From the NCBI RefSeq assembly GCF_000719775.1, contig NZ_JOHR01000024.1:53128-117127 (forward strand): a DNA stretch of 64,000 nt, given 5' to 3'. The notes below the pieces were generated by a model. The model did no database searches and had not been told where the DNA came from. It saw only the letters and a program-made list of their open reading frames with translations. This document shows positions 44,543 to 53,039 of this stretch, piece by piece. Source of the stretch: Streptomyces sp. NRRL F-5135. Lineage in GTDB: Bacteria; Actinomycetota; Actinomycetes; Streptomycetales; Streptomycetaceae. Both the position numbers and the translations under genes were made by a program. Numbering within the stretch: position 1 is the stretch's first letter; every line of letters starts with the position of its first letter.

Positions 44543-45679
44543 TTACGGGCCGGAACGTTCCTCGGACAACGGCACCCGATCGCCCCCCGCGTCGGCCACG
44601 CCACCCACCTCGGGCACACCACTCGCTTCGGCTCCCCCGCCGATCGCCACGGCGCCCTTTCCCGGTCCGCCGGCCACCGGCCCCGACGGGGCCTTCGGTG
44701 TCGTGGACTGGGCGATGAACGCGCCGGTCAGCACGAGAGCGCCGCCGAGGATCTGCGGCAGCGCGAGGTGCTCCCGCAGCAGCACCCAGGCCAGTACGGT
44801 CGCCACCACCGCCTCCAGGCAGGCCACGACGCCCGCCACCTGGGGCGAGAGCCCGCGCACGGCGAGCACGCCCGTCGTGTAGGCGAGCACGGTGGCGATC
44901 AGCACCACCCAGCCCAGCAGCAGGAGCGCCGGCACGCGCGAGGTGCCCAGGTCGACGTCGCCGCTGAGCACCGACCGGTCCATGCCCCAGGGGCGGGCCA
45001 CGAGGGTCAGGACGACGGCTCCGACGAGCAGCCCGTACGCGACCACACCCAATGGGTCGGCCCGCTCCGTCGGCTCGACCCGATCTGTTCGCTCGGCCCG
45101 CTCCGCCTCCTCCGCCCGCTCCCCGGTGTCCCCGACCGCCTCCCGCGCCCCGCCACTGCCGCCGTGGTCGGCCAGCAGGAAGTAGCTGACCTGGCAGAAA
45201 GCGGCGCCGAGTGCGAGCAGGACACCCCAGGGGTCGAAGCCCAGCCCCGACCAGACCTCGACGACGCAGGCGAGTCCGCCGACCGCCAGGACCACCCCGA
45301 CCGCCGCGGCGCGGGTCACGGGCCGCCGCTGGACGAAGCGCACCCAGAGCAGCACGAGCGCCGGGCCGAGGTACTCGATGAGCAGCGCGACCCCCACCGG
45401 GATACGCGCCACGGCCGCGAAGTAACAGGCTTGCACGCCCGCCACGGCGAACAGGCCGAATCCGGCGAGGAGGGTGGGGCTGCGGCGCAGCAGCGCACGG
45501 TGGCGCCAGGCCACGGGCAGCATCACGACGGCCGCGCCGGTGACCCGGAGCCAGACCACGTGCAGCGGGTCCAGCCCCGCTTCGATCAGCGGCTTGGCCG
45601 CGACACCCGAACCTCCGAACGCGAACGCCGACGCCAGGGCGAGCCCCAGGCCGACGCTCCTCCCCTGTCGCCCGTGCAT
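44543..45679 (-). CDS. EamA-family transporter (RhtA-like)
   Basis: The 378-residue protein starts at ATG 45679. Ten hydrophobic segments: VGLGLALASAFAFGGSGVAA, GLFAVAGVQACYFAAVARIP, ALLIEYLGPALVLLWVRFVQ, VVACLEAVVATVLAWVLLRE. A charged insertion of about 40 residues (GERAEEAERAERTDR) sits between the two repeats. A Gly/Pro-rich tail of 40 residues follows the last helix. The RhtA/YicL pattern suggests amino acid or metabolite export. It precedes the other EamA gene in the same direction. Confidence 0.88.
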   Translation of the reverse strand: MHGRQGRSVGLGLALASAFAFGGSGVAAKPLIEAGLDPLHVVWLRVTGAAVVMLPVAWRHRALLRRSPTLLAGFGLFAVAGVQACYFAAVARIPVGVALLIEYLGPALVLLWVRFVQRRPVTRAAAVGVVLAVGGLACVVEVWSGLGFDPWGVLLALGAAFCQVSYFLLADHGGSGGAREAVGDTGERAEEAERAERTDRVEPTERADPLGVVAYGLLVGAVVLTLVARPWGMDRSVLSGDVDLGTSRVPALLLLGWVVLIATVLAYTTGVLAVRGLSPQVAGVVACLEAVVATVLAWVLLREHLALPQILGGALVLTGAFIAQSTTPKAPSGPVAGGPGKGAVAIGGGAEASGVPEVGGVADAGGDRVPLSEERSGP

Positions 45680-45716
45680 GCCGCCATCATGACAGCTGAG
45701 TACAGGAGCGTCACCC

Positions 45717-46382
45717 TTATGACACCTGTCGAGACGACACCTGTCGGGACGGTGCCCGTCGGGACGCCCGGTGGAGCCGCCCGGCCAGCGCCCGTGTGTC
45801 GACCCCGGCGCGCTCCATCACCTCGACGGCCCGGCACTCGTGGTCGGCGGCGAGCGCCGCGAGCACGTCGAGGCCGTGGACGCGCGGATCCGCACGACGG
45901 GACGCCCACTCCCACGCGTGCCCCAGGGCGGAGACGGCGGACGGCGACCAGCCGGCCACGGTCCGCCCGGCCCGGGACCGTACGACCGGAACGGCCCCGG
46001 AGTCCTCCACCCTGCCGTGCCAGCGCAGTCCGTAGCCGATGCTGCGCTGTACGAGGTAGCCGAGCACCCTGATCACCGGTGCGTCACCGCCGCTGTCGCC
46101 GACACCGCCGAGCGCCGCGCGCACCTCCGGGTCCGCCTCCAGCAGGGAATGCAGCAGGTGGGCCGTGTCGATCTGCCCGTCCCCGTCGCGCCGCGCCCTG
46201 CGGCGCGCGCCCGACAGGGCCTCGGCGAGTTCCGCGGTGAGCCGGCCGTCGTCCTCGACGTGCGCCCGGGAGCGCGGGGGCTGCTGGGCGCGGCCGGACG
46301 CCCGGAGGCCGGCCGGGGCGGGCGGGGAGCCGACGCGCGTCACCGCTGACGAGCCCGGGACACACGGAGGTGGATTTCGCAC
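45717..46382 (-). CDS. Clp N-domain protein without ATPase
   Basis: Up to 221 residues from GTG 46382. The core is two Clp_N (double-clp) repeats: ELAEALSGARRRARRDGDGQ, IDTAHLLHSLLEADPEVRAA, and VSALGHAWEWASRRADPRVH, GLDVLAALAADHECRAVEVM. Clp_N domains bind adaptors or substrates in ClpA/ClpC, but no AAA domain follows. Such stand-alone proteins may act as adaptors or decoys for ClpC. The C-terminal tail is a short duplicated SRQVSSRQVS encoded by a local 15-base repeat. The start is uncertain. Confidence 0.78.
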   Translation of the reverse strand: MRNPPPCVPGSSAVTRVGSPPAPAGLRASGRAQQPPRSRAHVEDDGRLTAELAEALSGARRRARRDGDGQIDTAHLLHSLLEADPEVRAALGGVGDSGGDAPVIRVLGYLVQRSIGYGLRWHGRVEDSGAVPVVRSRAGRTVAGWSPSAVSALGHAWEWASRRADPRVHGLDVLAALAADHECRAVEVMERAGVDTRALAGRLHRASRRAPSRQVSSRQVS

Positions 46383-46590
46383 ACTGCCACCCCATCAGTC
46401 CCCTCTGCCCGAGGCATCCCCGGTGGGAAGCATTTCCGCATCCCACCGGAGTGGTGCACGCCTGCGCCGCTCCTCATCCTTACGGATGAGATCACCCCGG
46501 GTCTCCCCCGGAACGCCCCCGGCGCACCGGAGCCCCGGCGGCACCCGGGCGCGCGACCGAACACCCTGCCGACCACCCGGCCGGGCCCGG

Positions 46591-47241
46591 TCAGGCGTCC
46601 TCGTCGGCGAGTACCAGGTACAGCTTCTTGCGGGAATCGTTGATGATCTCGACGGCCTTCTGCCGCTGCTCGGGCGTGCCGGTCCGCCAGACCTGACCGA
46701 ACGCCTCCATCAGCCCGAAACCGGCCTGCCGGATCTCGTTCATCGTCTCCCAGTCGATGCCGCGCCCGGCCTCTTCCCAGGGGGTGTCCGGCACCGACTC
46801 GGCCTCGGTACGGCCGGCCTCGGTGAGCGTGAACAGCTTCTTGCCGCCGCCGCTCTCGCTGGTGATCATCCCCTCGTCCTCCAGCAGTTGGAGGGTCGGG
46901 TACACCGACCCGGGGCTGGGCCGCCAGGCGCCGCCGCTGCGCTCGCCGATCTCCTGGATCATCTCGTAGCCGTGCATGGGCCGGTCCTTGAGCAGTACCA
47001 GGATCGAGGCACGCACATCGCCGCGGCGTGCCCGCCCCCGGCCGCCGCGCCCCCGGCCGCCGCGCTCGAACGGGCCGCCGAAAGGACCGCCCGGCCCCCC
47101 GAAGGGCGGCCCGAACGGCCCGAAGGCCCGCCGCAGGCCCTCGAACTCGCCCCGGAGGTGCTGACCGGGCCCGCAGTGCCCGGCCCCTGATCCACGCCCG
47201 TGGCCGTATTCGTGTCCGTGTTCATGTCCATGTGGACGCAT
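46591..47241 (-). CDS. PadR-family transcriptional regulator
   Basis: The 216-residue protein starts at ATG 47241, 7 bases after GGAG; GTG-type starts further up would place it beyond the operator. A His/Gly-rich N-terminus (RPHGHEHGHEYGHGRG) and a GGPFGGPF stretch precede the PadR winged helix: DVRASILVLLKDRPMHGYEM, SPGSVYPTLQLLEDEGMITS, KLFTLTEAGRTEA. The His-rich segment could bind metal. It is divergent from phzF-like at 47360; a partial palindrome lies between them. Confidence 0.9.
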   Translation of the reverse strand: MRPHGHEHGHEYGHGRGSGAGHCGPGQHLRGEFEGLRRAFGPFGPPFGGPGGPFGGPFERGGRGRGGRGRARRGDVRASILVLLKDRPMHGYEMIQEIGERSGGAWRPSPGSVYPTLQLLEDEGMITSESGGGKKLFTLTEAGRTEAESVPDTPWEEAGRGIDWETMNEIRQAGFGLMEAFGQVWRTGTPEQRQKAVEIINDSRKKLYLVLADEDA

Positions 47242-47271
47242 CGCTTCGCTCCATTCATCGTTGATCGGTCG

Positions 47272-47292
47272 CGATATCTCAACGATATATCG
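47272..47292. promoter_or_regulatory. PadR operator-like inverted repeat
   Basis: CGATAT and ATATCG arms with a 9-base centre form an AT-rich element in the PadR/PhzF divergent gap; the element also contains a CGATAT direct repeat. PadR proteins typically bind such ATAT/ATAT palindromes. Confidence 0.45.
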
Positions 47293-47347
47293 GAACCGAT
47301 CGCACGACAAGACACACGCTGCCTGGGACCCGGCCTCGGACTGGGCC

Positions 47348-47360
47348 TAGGCTCGGCGCA
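47348..47360 (+). promoter_or_regulatory. Probable leaderless promoter of the phzF-like gene
   Basis: TAGGCT at 47348-47353 matches a -10 (TANNNT) and lies 6 bases before ATG 47360. No RBS is present, so leaderless translation is likely. Confidence 0.4.
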
Positions 47361-48187
47361 TGCGGATTCGAATCGTCGACGCCTTCACCGACCGGCCCTT
47401 CGGCGGCAATCCCGCCGGGGTCCTGCTCCTTGACGCCGGGCCGTTCCCCGACGACTCCTGGCTCCAGCGGGTGGCGGCCGAGGTGAACCTGTCCGAGACC
47501 GCCTTCGCCCACCCCCTGCCGGCCGGCGGCGACGCCGACTGGGCGCTGCGCTGGTTCACGCCCACGACGGAAGTGGACATGTGCGGTCACGCCACCCTGG
47601 CCACGGCCCATGTCCTGCGCTCGGCGGGCCGTGCGAGCGGAACGGTGCGCTTCGCCGCCCGTGCGGGGATCCTCGGCGCCACCACGCACGACGACGGCTC
47701 GATCACCCTCGACTTCCCGACGTCCTCCCTGACGCGGGTGGAGATCCCCGAGGGGATCGCCGCGGCGCTGGGAGCCGAGCCGGTATCCGCGTACGACACG
47801 TCGGAGGATCTCGGCGACCTGCTGGTGGAGTTCGCCGACGAGCGGACCGTACGGGCCCTCGCCCCCGACTTCGGCGCGCTCACCGCCCACTCCCGGCGCG
47901 GCGTCATCGCCACGGCCGTCGCCGAGGACCCCGCGGGCGGCTACGACTTCGTCTCGCGCGGTTTCTTCCCGGCCGTCGGAATCGCCGAGGACCCGGTGAC
48001 GGGCAGCGCGCACACCGCGCTCGCGCCGTTCTGGGCGGCGGCCCTCGGCCGTGCGGACCTGACCGGGCTCCAGGTCTCGGCCCGCACCGGGTTCGTGCGT
48101 ACGGCACTGCGCGGCGAGCGGACGCTGCTGACCGGCCGGGCGGTGACGGTCATCGACGGCGAACTGTTCAGCTCCCCCGACGCGTGA
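47360..48187 (+). CDS. PhzF-family isomerase
   Basis: A 275-residue protein from ATG 47360. Motifs: IRIVDAFTDRPFGGNPAGVL, NLSETAFAHPL with the catalytic Glu, DMCGHATLATAHVL, and GIAEDPVTGSAHTALAPFW with the conserved Asp and Gly. PhzF-like proteins form two DapF-like halves; they isomerise small acids and are not limited to phenazine clusters. No phenazine genes are near. Regulation by the divergent PadR gene is plausible. Confidence 0.92.
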   Translation: MRIRIVDAFTDRPFGGNPAGVLLLDAGPFPDDSWLQRVAAEVNLSETAFAHPLPAGGDADWALRWFTPTTEVDMCGHATLATAHVLRSAGRASGTVRFAARAGILGATTHDDGSITLDFPTSSLTRVEIPEGIAAALGAEPVSAYDTSEDLGDLLVEFADERTVRALAPDFGALTAHSRRGVIATAVAEDPAGGYDFVSRGFFPAVGIAEDPVTGSAHTALAPFWAAALGRADLTGLQVSARTGFVRTALRGERTLLTGRAVTVIDGELFSSPDA

Positions 48188-48237
48188 CGCCGCACGGCAG
48201 ACCGGATGCCGGGGCGACGCCCGCGCGCCGCCCGCCC

Positions 48238-48296
48238 CGTCCGTACGCCGCCGTCCCGGGCCTCCGTACGCCGCTCGGTCCGGCGGCGCACGGACG
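48238..48296. terminator. Hairpin between phzF-like and CPBP genes
   Basis: CGTCCGTACGCCGCC pairs with GGCGGCGCACGGACG (15 bp, one mismatch) around a 29-base loop, between convergent genes. Confidence 0.6.
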
Positions 48297-48306
48297 CCCG
48301 GTCCCG

Positions 48307-49086
48307 CTACACCGTCGGCAGCCAGCCCACCTTGCCCGCCAGCAGCGCGTAGCCGAGGAAGGCGCCGATGTCGAGGAGCGCGTGCGCCACCACCAGCGGA
48401 CCGACCCGCCCCCAGCGCCGGTACAGCAGCACGAACACGACGCCCATCACCATGTTGCCGACGAAGCCGCCGACGCCCTGGTACAGGTGGTAGGAGCCGC
48501 GCAGCACCGAACTCGCCGCCAGGGCGGCCGTCGGCGTCCAGCCCAGCTGCCCCAGCCTGCGGAGCAGGTAGCCGACGACGATGACCTCCTCCAGCACGGA
48601 GTTCTGCACCGCCGACAGGATCAGGACCGGGAACTTCCACCAGACGTTCGGCAGCGACTCCGGGACCACGGTCAGGTTGAACCCCGCCGCCTGCATCGCC
48701 AGGTAGAACGCCAGCCCCGTGCTGCCGATCCCCGCCGCCACCAGCGCGCCCCGTCCCAGGTCCGGCCAGGGCCGACGGCCGTCGAAGCCGATGTCCCGCA
48801 CGCCGCTGCCCTCGCGCAGCAGCAGATGCGCGACCAGGGCGACCGGCACCAGGGCGGTGCTGATGCCGAACAGCTGCCAGGCCAGGTCCAGCCAGGGCCG
48901 TCCCGGGGCGGCCGACGAATTGAGGTTGGCCGCCTGGCTGCCCAGCGACTCGGGCCTGGTCACCGAGCCGATGAAGCTGATGAGCGCCGACACCCCGCTC
49001 GCGCCCAGCGAGAGAGCCAGCACGAGCACGGTCTCGTGCCGCAGGGTCTTCCGCGAGATGGCCTCCTGAGGAAAGGAACCTGCCAT
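48307..49086 (-). CDS. CPBP-family intramembrane metalloprotease (CAAX-type)
   Basis: The 259-residue protein starts at ATG 49086 behind GGAGG. At least six hydrophobic segments. The Abi/CPBP motifs are present: NSVLEEVIVVGYLLRRL with paired Glu, SSVLRGSYHLYQGVGGFVG with His, NMVMGVVFVLLYRRWG, and VAHALLDIGAFLG with the last His. These are type II CAAX prenyl-endopeptidase-like proteases, with roles in bacteriocin immunity or membrane protein processing. No bacteriocin genes are near. Confidence 0.9.
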   Translation of the reverse strand: MAGSFPQEAISRKTLRHETVLVLALSLGASGVSALISFIGSVTRPESLGSQAANLNSSAAPGRPWLDLAWQLFGISTALVPVALVAHLLLREGSGVRDIGFDGRRPWPDLGRGALVAAGIGSTGLAFYLAMQAAGFNLTVVPESLPNVWWKFPVLILSAVQNSVLEEVIVVGYLLRRLGQLGWTPTAALAASSVLRGSYHLYQGVGGFVGNMVMGVVFVLLYRRWGRVGPLVVAHALLDIGAFLGYALLAGKVGWLPTV

Positions 49087-49404
49087 CCGCCCCGCCTCCA
49101 CCCGCACACGTGCCTCCAGTTGAGTCGTCCCCGGACCCGTGGTGTCGCCGACGGGCGCGCGGGAACGCCGGAGCGCACGCGACCGGCCGAGGGCCAGATC
49201 CTGTGACCTCACAGCTTGCCCGACCGGCCCGGAGAGAGTGCGGTCAGGCCCGGATCCGACGGCTCGCACCGCCCGCGCGACCACACTCGTATCGCCGCCG
49301 GACGGACGACGGCTCGCACCGCGCGCACGTCCACTGGTGCCGCCCGGGCGGACCACGCCTCACGCCGGAGCCGCCCTCACCGGTACCACTCGCACCGGAA
49401 CCGC
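49087..49404. other. Low-complexity spacer
   Basis: The 318 bases hold no gene with an RBS. A 14-base direct repeat, GACGGCTCGCACCG, occurs twice about 50 bases apart (near 49258 and 49308). Nothing else is recognised. Confidence 0.5.
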
Positions 49405-50928
49405 TCACACCGCCCGGACCGCGGCCCGCGCGGGGAATCCGGCGGGCCAGGTGTGCACCGGCTCGCCCGCGTGCATCAGCTCACAGTAGCGGCGGGTGGT
49501 GGCGGCGAGTGCGGCGTCCCGGTCCAGCCCGGCCTCCAGCGCCCGGTGGAACGTGTCCACCTGCCACGACGCCCCGTTCACCCGCCGCTTGCACCGCTCC
49601 TCGATCACCCCGAGGTAGAAGTCACGGTCCGCCGGCTCGACCTGCCAGGCGTCGAGGCCCGCGGCGGCGAGCGGCAGCAGCTCGTCCCGTACGAGCTTGA
49701 CCACCGGAACGCTCGTGGTCCCGCCCGCCCGGCCCGGGCGTGGCCAGCGCAGCTCGGCGTCGATGCCGTACCGGCACGCCACGTCGAAGTTCTCCGCTGC
49801 CTCGGCGAAGGACAGTCTGCTCCAGACCGGCCTGACGTCCTCGGCGAGCGCCCGCACCAGGCCATAGTAGAACGCCGCGTTGGCGACGACGTCGGTGACC
49901 GTGGGGCCGGAGGGCAGCACCCGGTTCTCCACCCGTAGGTGCGGTACGCCGTCGACGACCTCGTACACCGGGCGGTTCCAGCGGTAGACCGTGCCGTTGT
50001 GCAGCGCCAGTTCCGGGAGCCCCGGCACACCGCCGGCGTCCAGGACCCGCTGCGGGTCCTCGTCGTCGCAGATCGGCAGCACGGGCGGGAAGTAGCGGAG
50101 GTTCTCCTCGAAAAGGTCGTACGCGGAGTCGATCCAGCGCTCGCCGAACCAGGTCCTGGGGCGCACGCCCTGCGCCTTGAGCTCGGGCGGGCGGGTGTCG
50201 GTGGCCTGTTCGAACAGCGGCGGCCGGGACTCGCGCCACAGCTCGCGGCCGAACAGGAACGGAGCATTGGCACCCAGTGCCACCTGGACCGATGCCACGG
50301 CCTCCGCGGCGTTCCACACATCGGCGAAGCGGTCCGGCGTCACCTGGAGGTGCAGTTGCACGGAGGTGCAGGCCGCTTCCGGGGCTATCGACGACGAGGT
50401 GGTGGACAGCCGTTCCACCCCTTCGATGTCCAGCGTGAAATCCTCCCCGCGGGCCGCGTGCATCTGCTCGTTCAGGAGTGCGTAGCGGCGGACGTCCGAG
50501 AGATTCTCGGAGACCACGTCGTGCTGGGTGAGGGTGGGGAGAATTCCGATCATCACGATCCCCGCGTCGACCTCACGCGCTTTACGGTGAGCATATCCGA
50601 GCCCGGCGCGCAGTTCCTCCGCGAGCTGATCGAGGACCCGACCGCCGATACGGTGCGGAGCGATATTTACTTCCATGTTGAACATGCCGAGTTCGGTCTG
50701 GAAATCCCCGCTCGCGATGCGCCGCAGCACCTCCGCATTCAGCATCCGGGGCATCCCGTCGGTGCCCGCGAGATTGAGCTCGATCTCCAGCCCCATCAGA
50801 TTCTTGGGGCGGTCGAACCTCCCGTCCGCCAGCAACCGCTCCAGTACCGCCAGGCACTGCTGGAGCTTCCTGCGGTATTTCTGCCGATCGGACAGGTCGG
50901 AACCGCCCGCCTCGACCTTCTCCCCCAT
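49405..50928 (-). CDS. Glutamate-cysteine ligase family protein (GCS2)
   Basis: The 507-residue protein starts at ATG 50928 behind AGGAGGG. The GCS2-type fold shows GLEIELNLAGTDGMPRMLNA, ELGMFNMEVNIAPHRIGG, EAACTSVQLHLQVTP, and HLRVENRVLPSGPTVTD. Family members ligate glutamate to an amine using ATP. In actinobacteria, which use mycothiol, several such proteins have other substrates or unknown roles. The function is therefore assigned only at family level. The 50929-51461 gap follows on the upstream side. Confidence 0.88.
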   Translation of the reverse strand: MGEKVEAGGSDLSDRQKYRRKLQQCLAVLERLLADGRFDRPKNLMGLEIELNLAGTDGMPRMLNAEVLRRIASGDFQTELGMFNMEVNIAPHRIGGRVLDQLAEELRAGLGYAHRKAREVDAGIVMIGILPTLTQHDVVSENLSDVRRYALLNEQMHAARGEDFTLDIEGVERLSTTSSSIAPEAACTSVQLHLQVTPDRFADVWNAAEAVASVQVALGANAPFLFGRELWRESRPPLFEQATDTRPPELKAQGVRPRTWFGERWIDSAYDLFEENLRYFPPVLPICDDEDPQRVLDAGGVPGLPELALHNGTVYRWNRPVYEVVDGVPHLRVENRVLPSGPTVTDVVANAAFYYGLVRALAEDVRPVWSRLSFAEAAENFDVACRYGIDAELRWPRPGRAGGTTSVPVVKLVRDELLPLAAAGLDAWQVEPADRDFYLGVIEERCKRRVNGASWQVDTFHRALEAGLDRDAALAATTRRYCELMHAGEPVHTWPAGFPARAAVRAV

Positions 50929-51461
50929 CGAAGTGTCCCTCCTCGTGGGCAGCCCGCGGCACGAGCATCGCGTCACGATCGATAATGCCCACACAGCGTG
51001 ATCCATAACGTCCCGGTCGGCCGACGGACCCCCACGGACGGCGGCCGACCGCTACAGTGGTGCCCCCGGTCGATCGGCACATTCCTTTGGCATGGCGTTG
51101 ACTACGGCGTTTCCGATGCCCGACATCCGGGGAAAAACGCCGAAGAGTTGGTGGTGATTTTCAGCCGACCCGTTCGAAGGAATCGACCCAGGCCAGACGC
51201 GTGCCTTCGCCGTTTATCCACAGTAACCGCACCGGACGAGGTCCGGATATCGCCTTGTCCGCAATATCGGCGAGAGCTAGAAGAAACCTGGCGTGAACAC
51301 ATGTCGTATAAACTTCGCGTACGAGGCGGAGAGTCGGCGTCCCGGCATTGCGATCTGTGAGGCCCACCTCTGACCCCGCACGCTGACAGTGACGTCCGCA
51401 CCGGTTCACGCTCCCCTTCACGCATCACCCCTGTGTCTCCTGAAGTGAGAGGCAACCCACC
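50929..51461. other. Long intergenic region between GCS2 and hypothetical genes
   Basis: It has no gene with convincing start and coding bias. Base composition is clearly lower in GC than the flanks. It carries an ECF-like element: GAAACC at 51283-51288 and CGTA at 51305-51308, spaced 16. That might drive the plus-strand gene at 51462. Confidence 0.4.
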
Positions 51462-52070
51462 ATGCCGCTGCATGTTCCTCCGGCCCCCGCGCCTGCCCTG
51501 CGCAGCGTTCTCGCGGCACTCAGTTCCCCCACCGCCGTGCGCGATGCCCGCACACCGGCGCTCCAGGCCGCCCCGGGGCCGCTGACCCCCGAAATGCCCC
51601 TGCCCCTCCACACGCTCGACCTGGTCGCGCCGGCGGGAGAAGCGGCAGCCGCGGGCCGGGCGCCACGGACCAGATTGACCGGCTGGCGCTTCCTGATCCG
51701 CAGCGGTGACCGAGCGGTCGCCGCCGCCGACGCGATGCTCACCGCGGACGGCTGGGCGTTCTCCCGCTTCTTCGAGGGCCCCTACCTCACCGCCACGGAG
51801 CGCGCGCTGCGCCAGACCGAGTCGCTGACCACGCCGTACCAGCCGCGGCTGTTGTGGGTGGCCGAGCTCTACATGCTCGCGCTCTGGCTGCACGAGGACA
51901 CGCGGGACGACGCCGCCGAGGGCGCGCTCGGGCCGGCCGACATCCTGGTGCCTCTCGCACCGGCCCCGCCGGGCATCGCGGCCCACCGCCCGCACCGGGT
52001 CGCCGATCTGCTGCCGGTGATCGGGCTACGGCTCGGGGCGGCACCGCCACTGCTGCGCGCTCCGGCCTGA
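51462..52070 (+). CDS. Conserved-looking hypothetical protein
   Basis: A 202-residue protein from ATG 51462 behind GAGAGG. The N-terminal 60 residues are Pro/Ala-rich. The conserved-looking part runs RLTGWRFLIRSGDRAVAAAD, FSRFFEGPYLTATERALRQT, LLWVAELYMLALWLHEDTRD. No family is recognised. Its upstream gap may carry a regulated promoter, and a perfect hairpin follows downstream. Confidence 0.62.
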   Translation: MPLHVPPAPAPALRSVLAALSSPTAVRDARTPALQAAPGPLTPEMPLPLHTLDLVAPAGEAAAAGRAPRTRLTGWRFLIRSGDRAVAAADAMLTADGWAFSRFFEGPYLTATERALRQTESLTTPYQPRLLWVAELYMLALWLHEDTRDDAAEGALGPADILVPLAPAPPGIAAHRPHRVADLLPVIGLRLGAAPPLLRAPA

Positions 52071-52114
52071 CGGGAATGACGGGCTCCCGCCCCGCTCGTC
52101 CCGTGCGCCTCTTC

Positions 52115-52147
52115 GGTGCCCCGCGACCTCACCGGTCACGGGGCACC
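52115..52147 (+). terminator. Hairpin after the hypothetical gene
   Basis: GGTGCCCCG and CGGGGCACC form a perfect 9-bp stem with a 15-base loop, 45 bases after the stop. Confidence 0.6.
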
Positions 52148-52389
52148 GGCGCGTTCCGCGGTACCGACCCGGCGCGCCGGGCGCGTCCCACGCCCGCGAA
52201 CGGGCCGCCGGAGGGACACTAGTTCTCTTCGGCCACGTCGAACCACCCGAAAAGACCGGCGAGTTGAGCTGAACCGTCCGTGCGGGTGATACGTCTTTGA
52301 GCAGAAAGGAGAGCTGCCGCGAAATCCCTGCGGATCGCCGTCCGTGGGGCAACACTAGGACCGGACCAGACAGATACGGGGGAGCGGCC

Positions 52390-52650
52390 ATGACGACGTC
52401 AAGCCGCGGGACACACACCACGACGCAGCGAAAGAACCCATCCATGTGCCAGCACCAGCCAGCCTGTCCGACAGCCGATTCCGCCGACCGCGACGCCGCA
52501 CGATTGCTGGCGCACCACCCGGAGCAGGGCTGGAGTCTGCTGTGCAACGGTGTCCTCGTCTTCGAGGACACCGGCGAGCTGCTGCCGGACGGCAAGATCA
52601 TCGCCCCGCACCGGTCGTCGCGCGGCGGGCAGACGATCACGGCGGCCTGA
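52390..52650 (+). CDS. DUF5999-family small protein
   Basis: 86 residues from ATG 52390, with GGGGGAG upstream; ATG 52444 (MCQHQPACPTADSADRDAAR) is where the conserved domain begins and may be the true start. The pattern CQHQPxCP...HHPEQGWSLLCNGVLVFED, TGELLPDGKIIAPHR is DUF5999. The small size and the Cys/His pair suggest metal or nucleic-acid binding, but the function is unknown. Confidence 0.75.
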   Translation: MTTSSRGTHTTTQRKNPSMCQHQPACPTADSADRDAARLLAHHPEQGWSLLCNGVLVFEDTGELLPDGKIIAPHRSSRGGQTITAA

Positions 52651-53039
52651 CGCGCCGCCACGGCGCGGCCGGAGCGTCCCGAGCGCCCGGCGGACAACGG
52701 GTGGGCGGCATGCCGCCCGCGGCGCCCCCGCCCTGTCGGTCCTGACCCGGCGCGGCCGGCGATCCAGCGCCCGTCGGGGCCGGCTCGGCACGTCGACCGG
52801 CTCGGTGCTCCGTCGGCTGCCCCGTGCTCCGTCGGCCGACCCGGCACTTCGGCCGAGCCGGACCGGTCGCTTCCGCCTGGTTCTCCCGCCGCCGCGAGGC
52901 CGGCCCGGAAACCGCTCTCCGACCGGCCCGGCACCGTACCGGTCACATCGGGCGCGGGGACCGGGCCGTTCGGCCCCTCGGGCGCCGAGCGGCCGGGACC
53001 ACGGCCCCGGCCGGACGGCCTGCCCGGCGCCCCGGACGG
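52651..53039. other. Spacer before the gcvP 3' end
   Basis: The 389 bases are without a gene. They contain a 13-base direct repeat GTGCTCCGTCGGC (52805 and 52824) and the hairpin described next. Otherwise low-complexity GC-rich DNA. Confidence 0.5.
52990..53013 (-). terminator. Hairpin after gcvP
   Basis: CGGCCGGG and CCCGGCCG form a perfect 8-bp stem with an 8-base loop, 27 bases beyond the gcvP stop. Confidence 0.5.

Noticed and set aside
47360..48187. Phenazine biosynthesis cluster
   Set aside because: Only a PhzF-fold gene is present; no phzA-E or phzG homologue is near, and the family is broad.
49405..50928. Glutathione biosynthesis gshA
   Set aside because: The family is GCS2 but actinobacteria use mycothiol, and no gshB is near; kept at family level.
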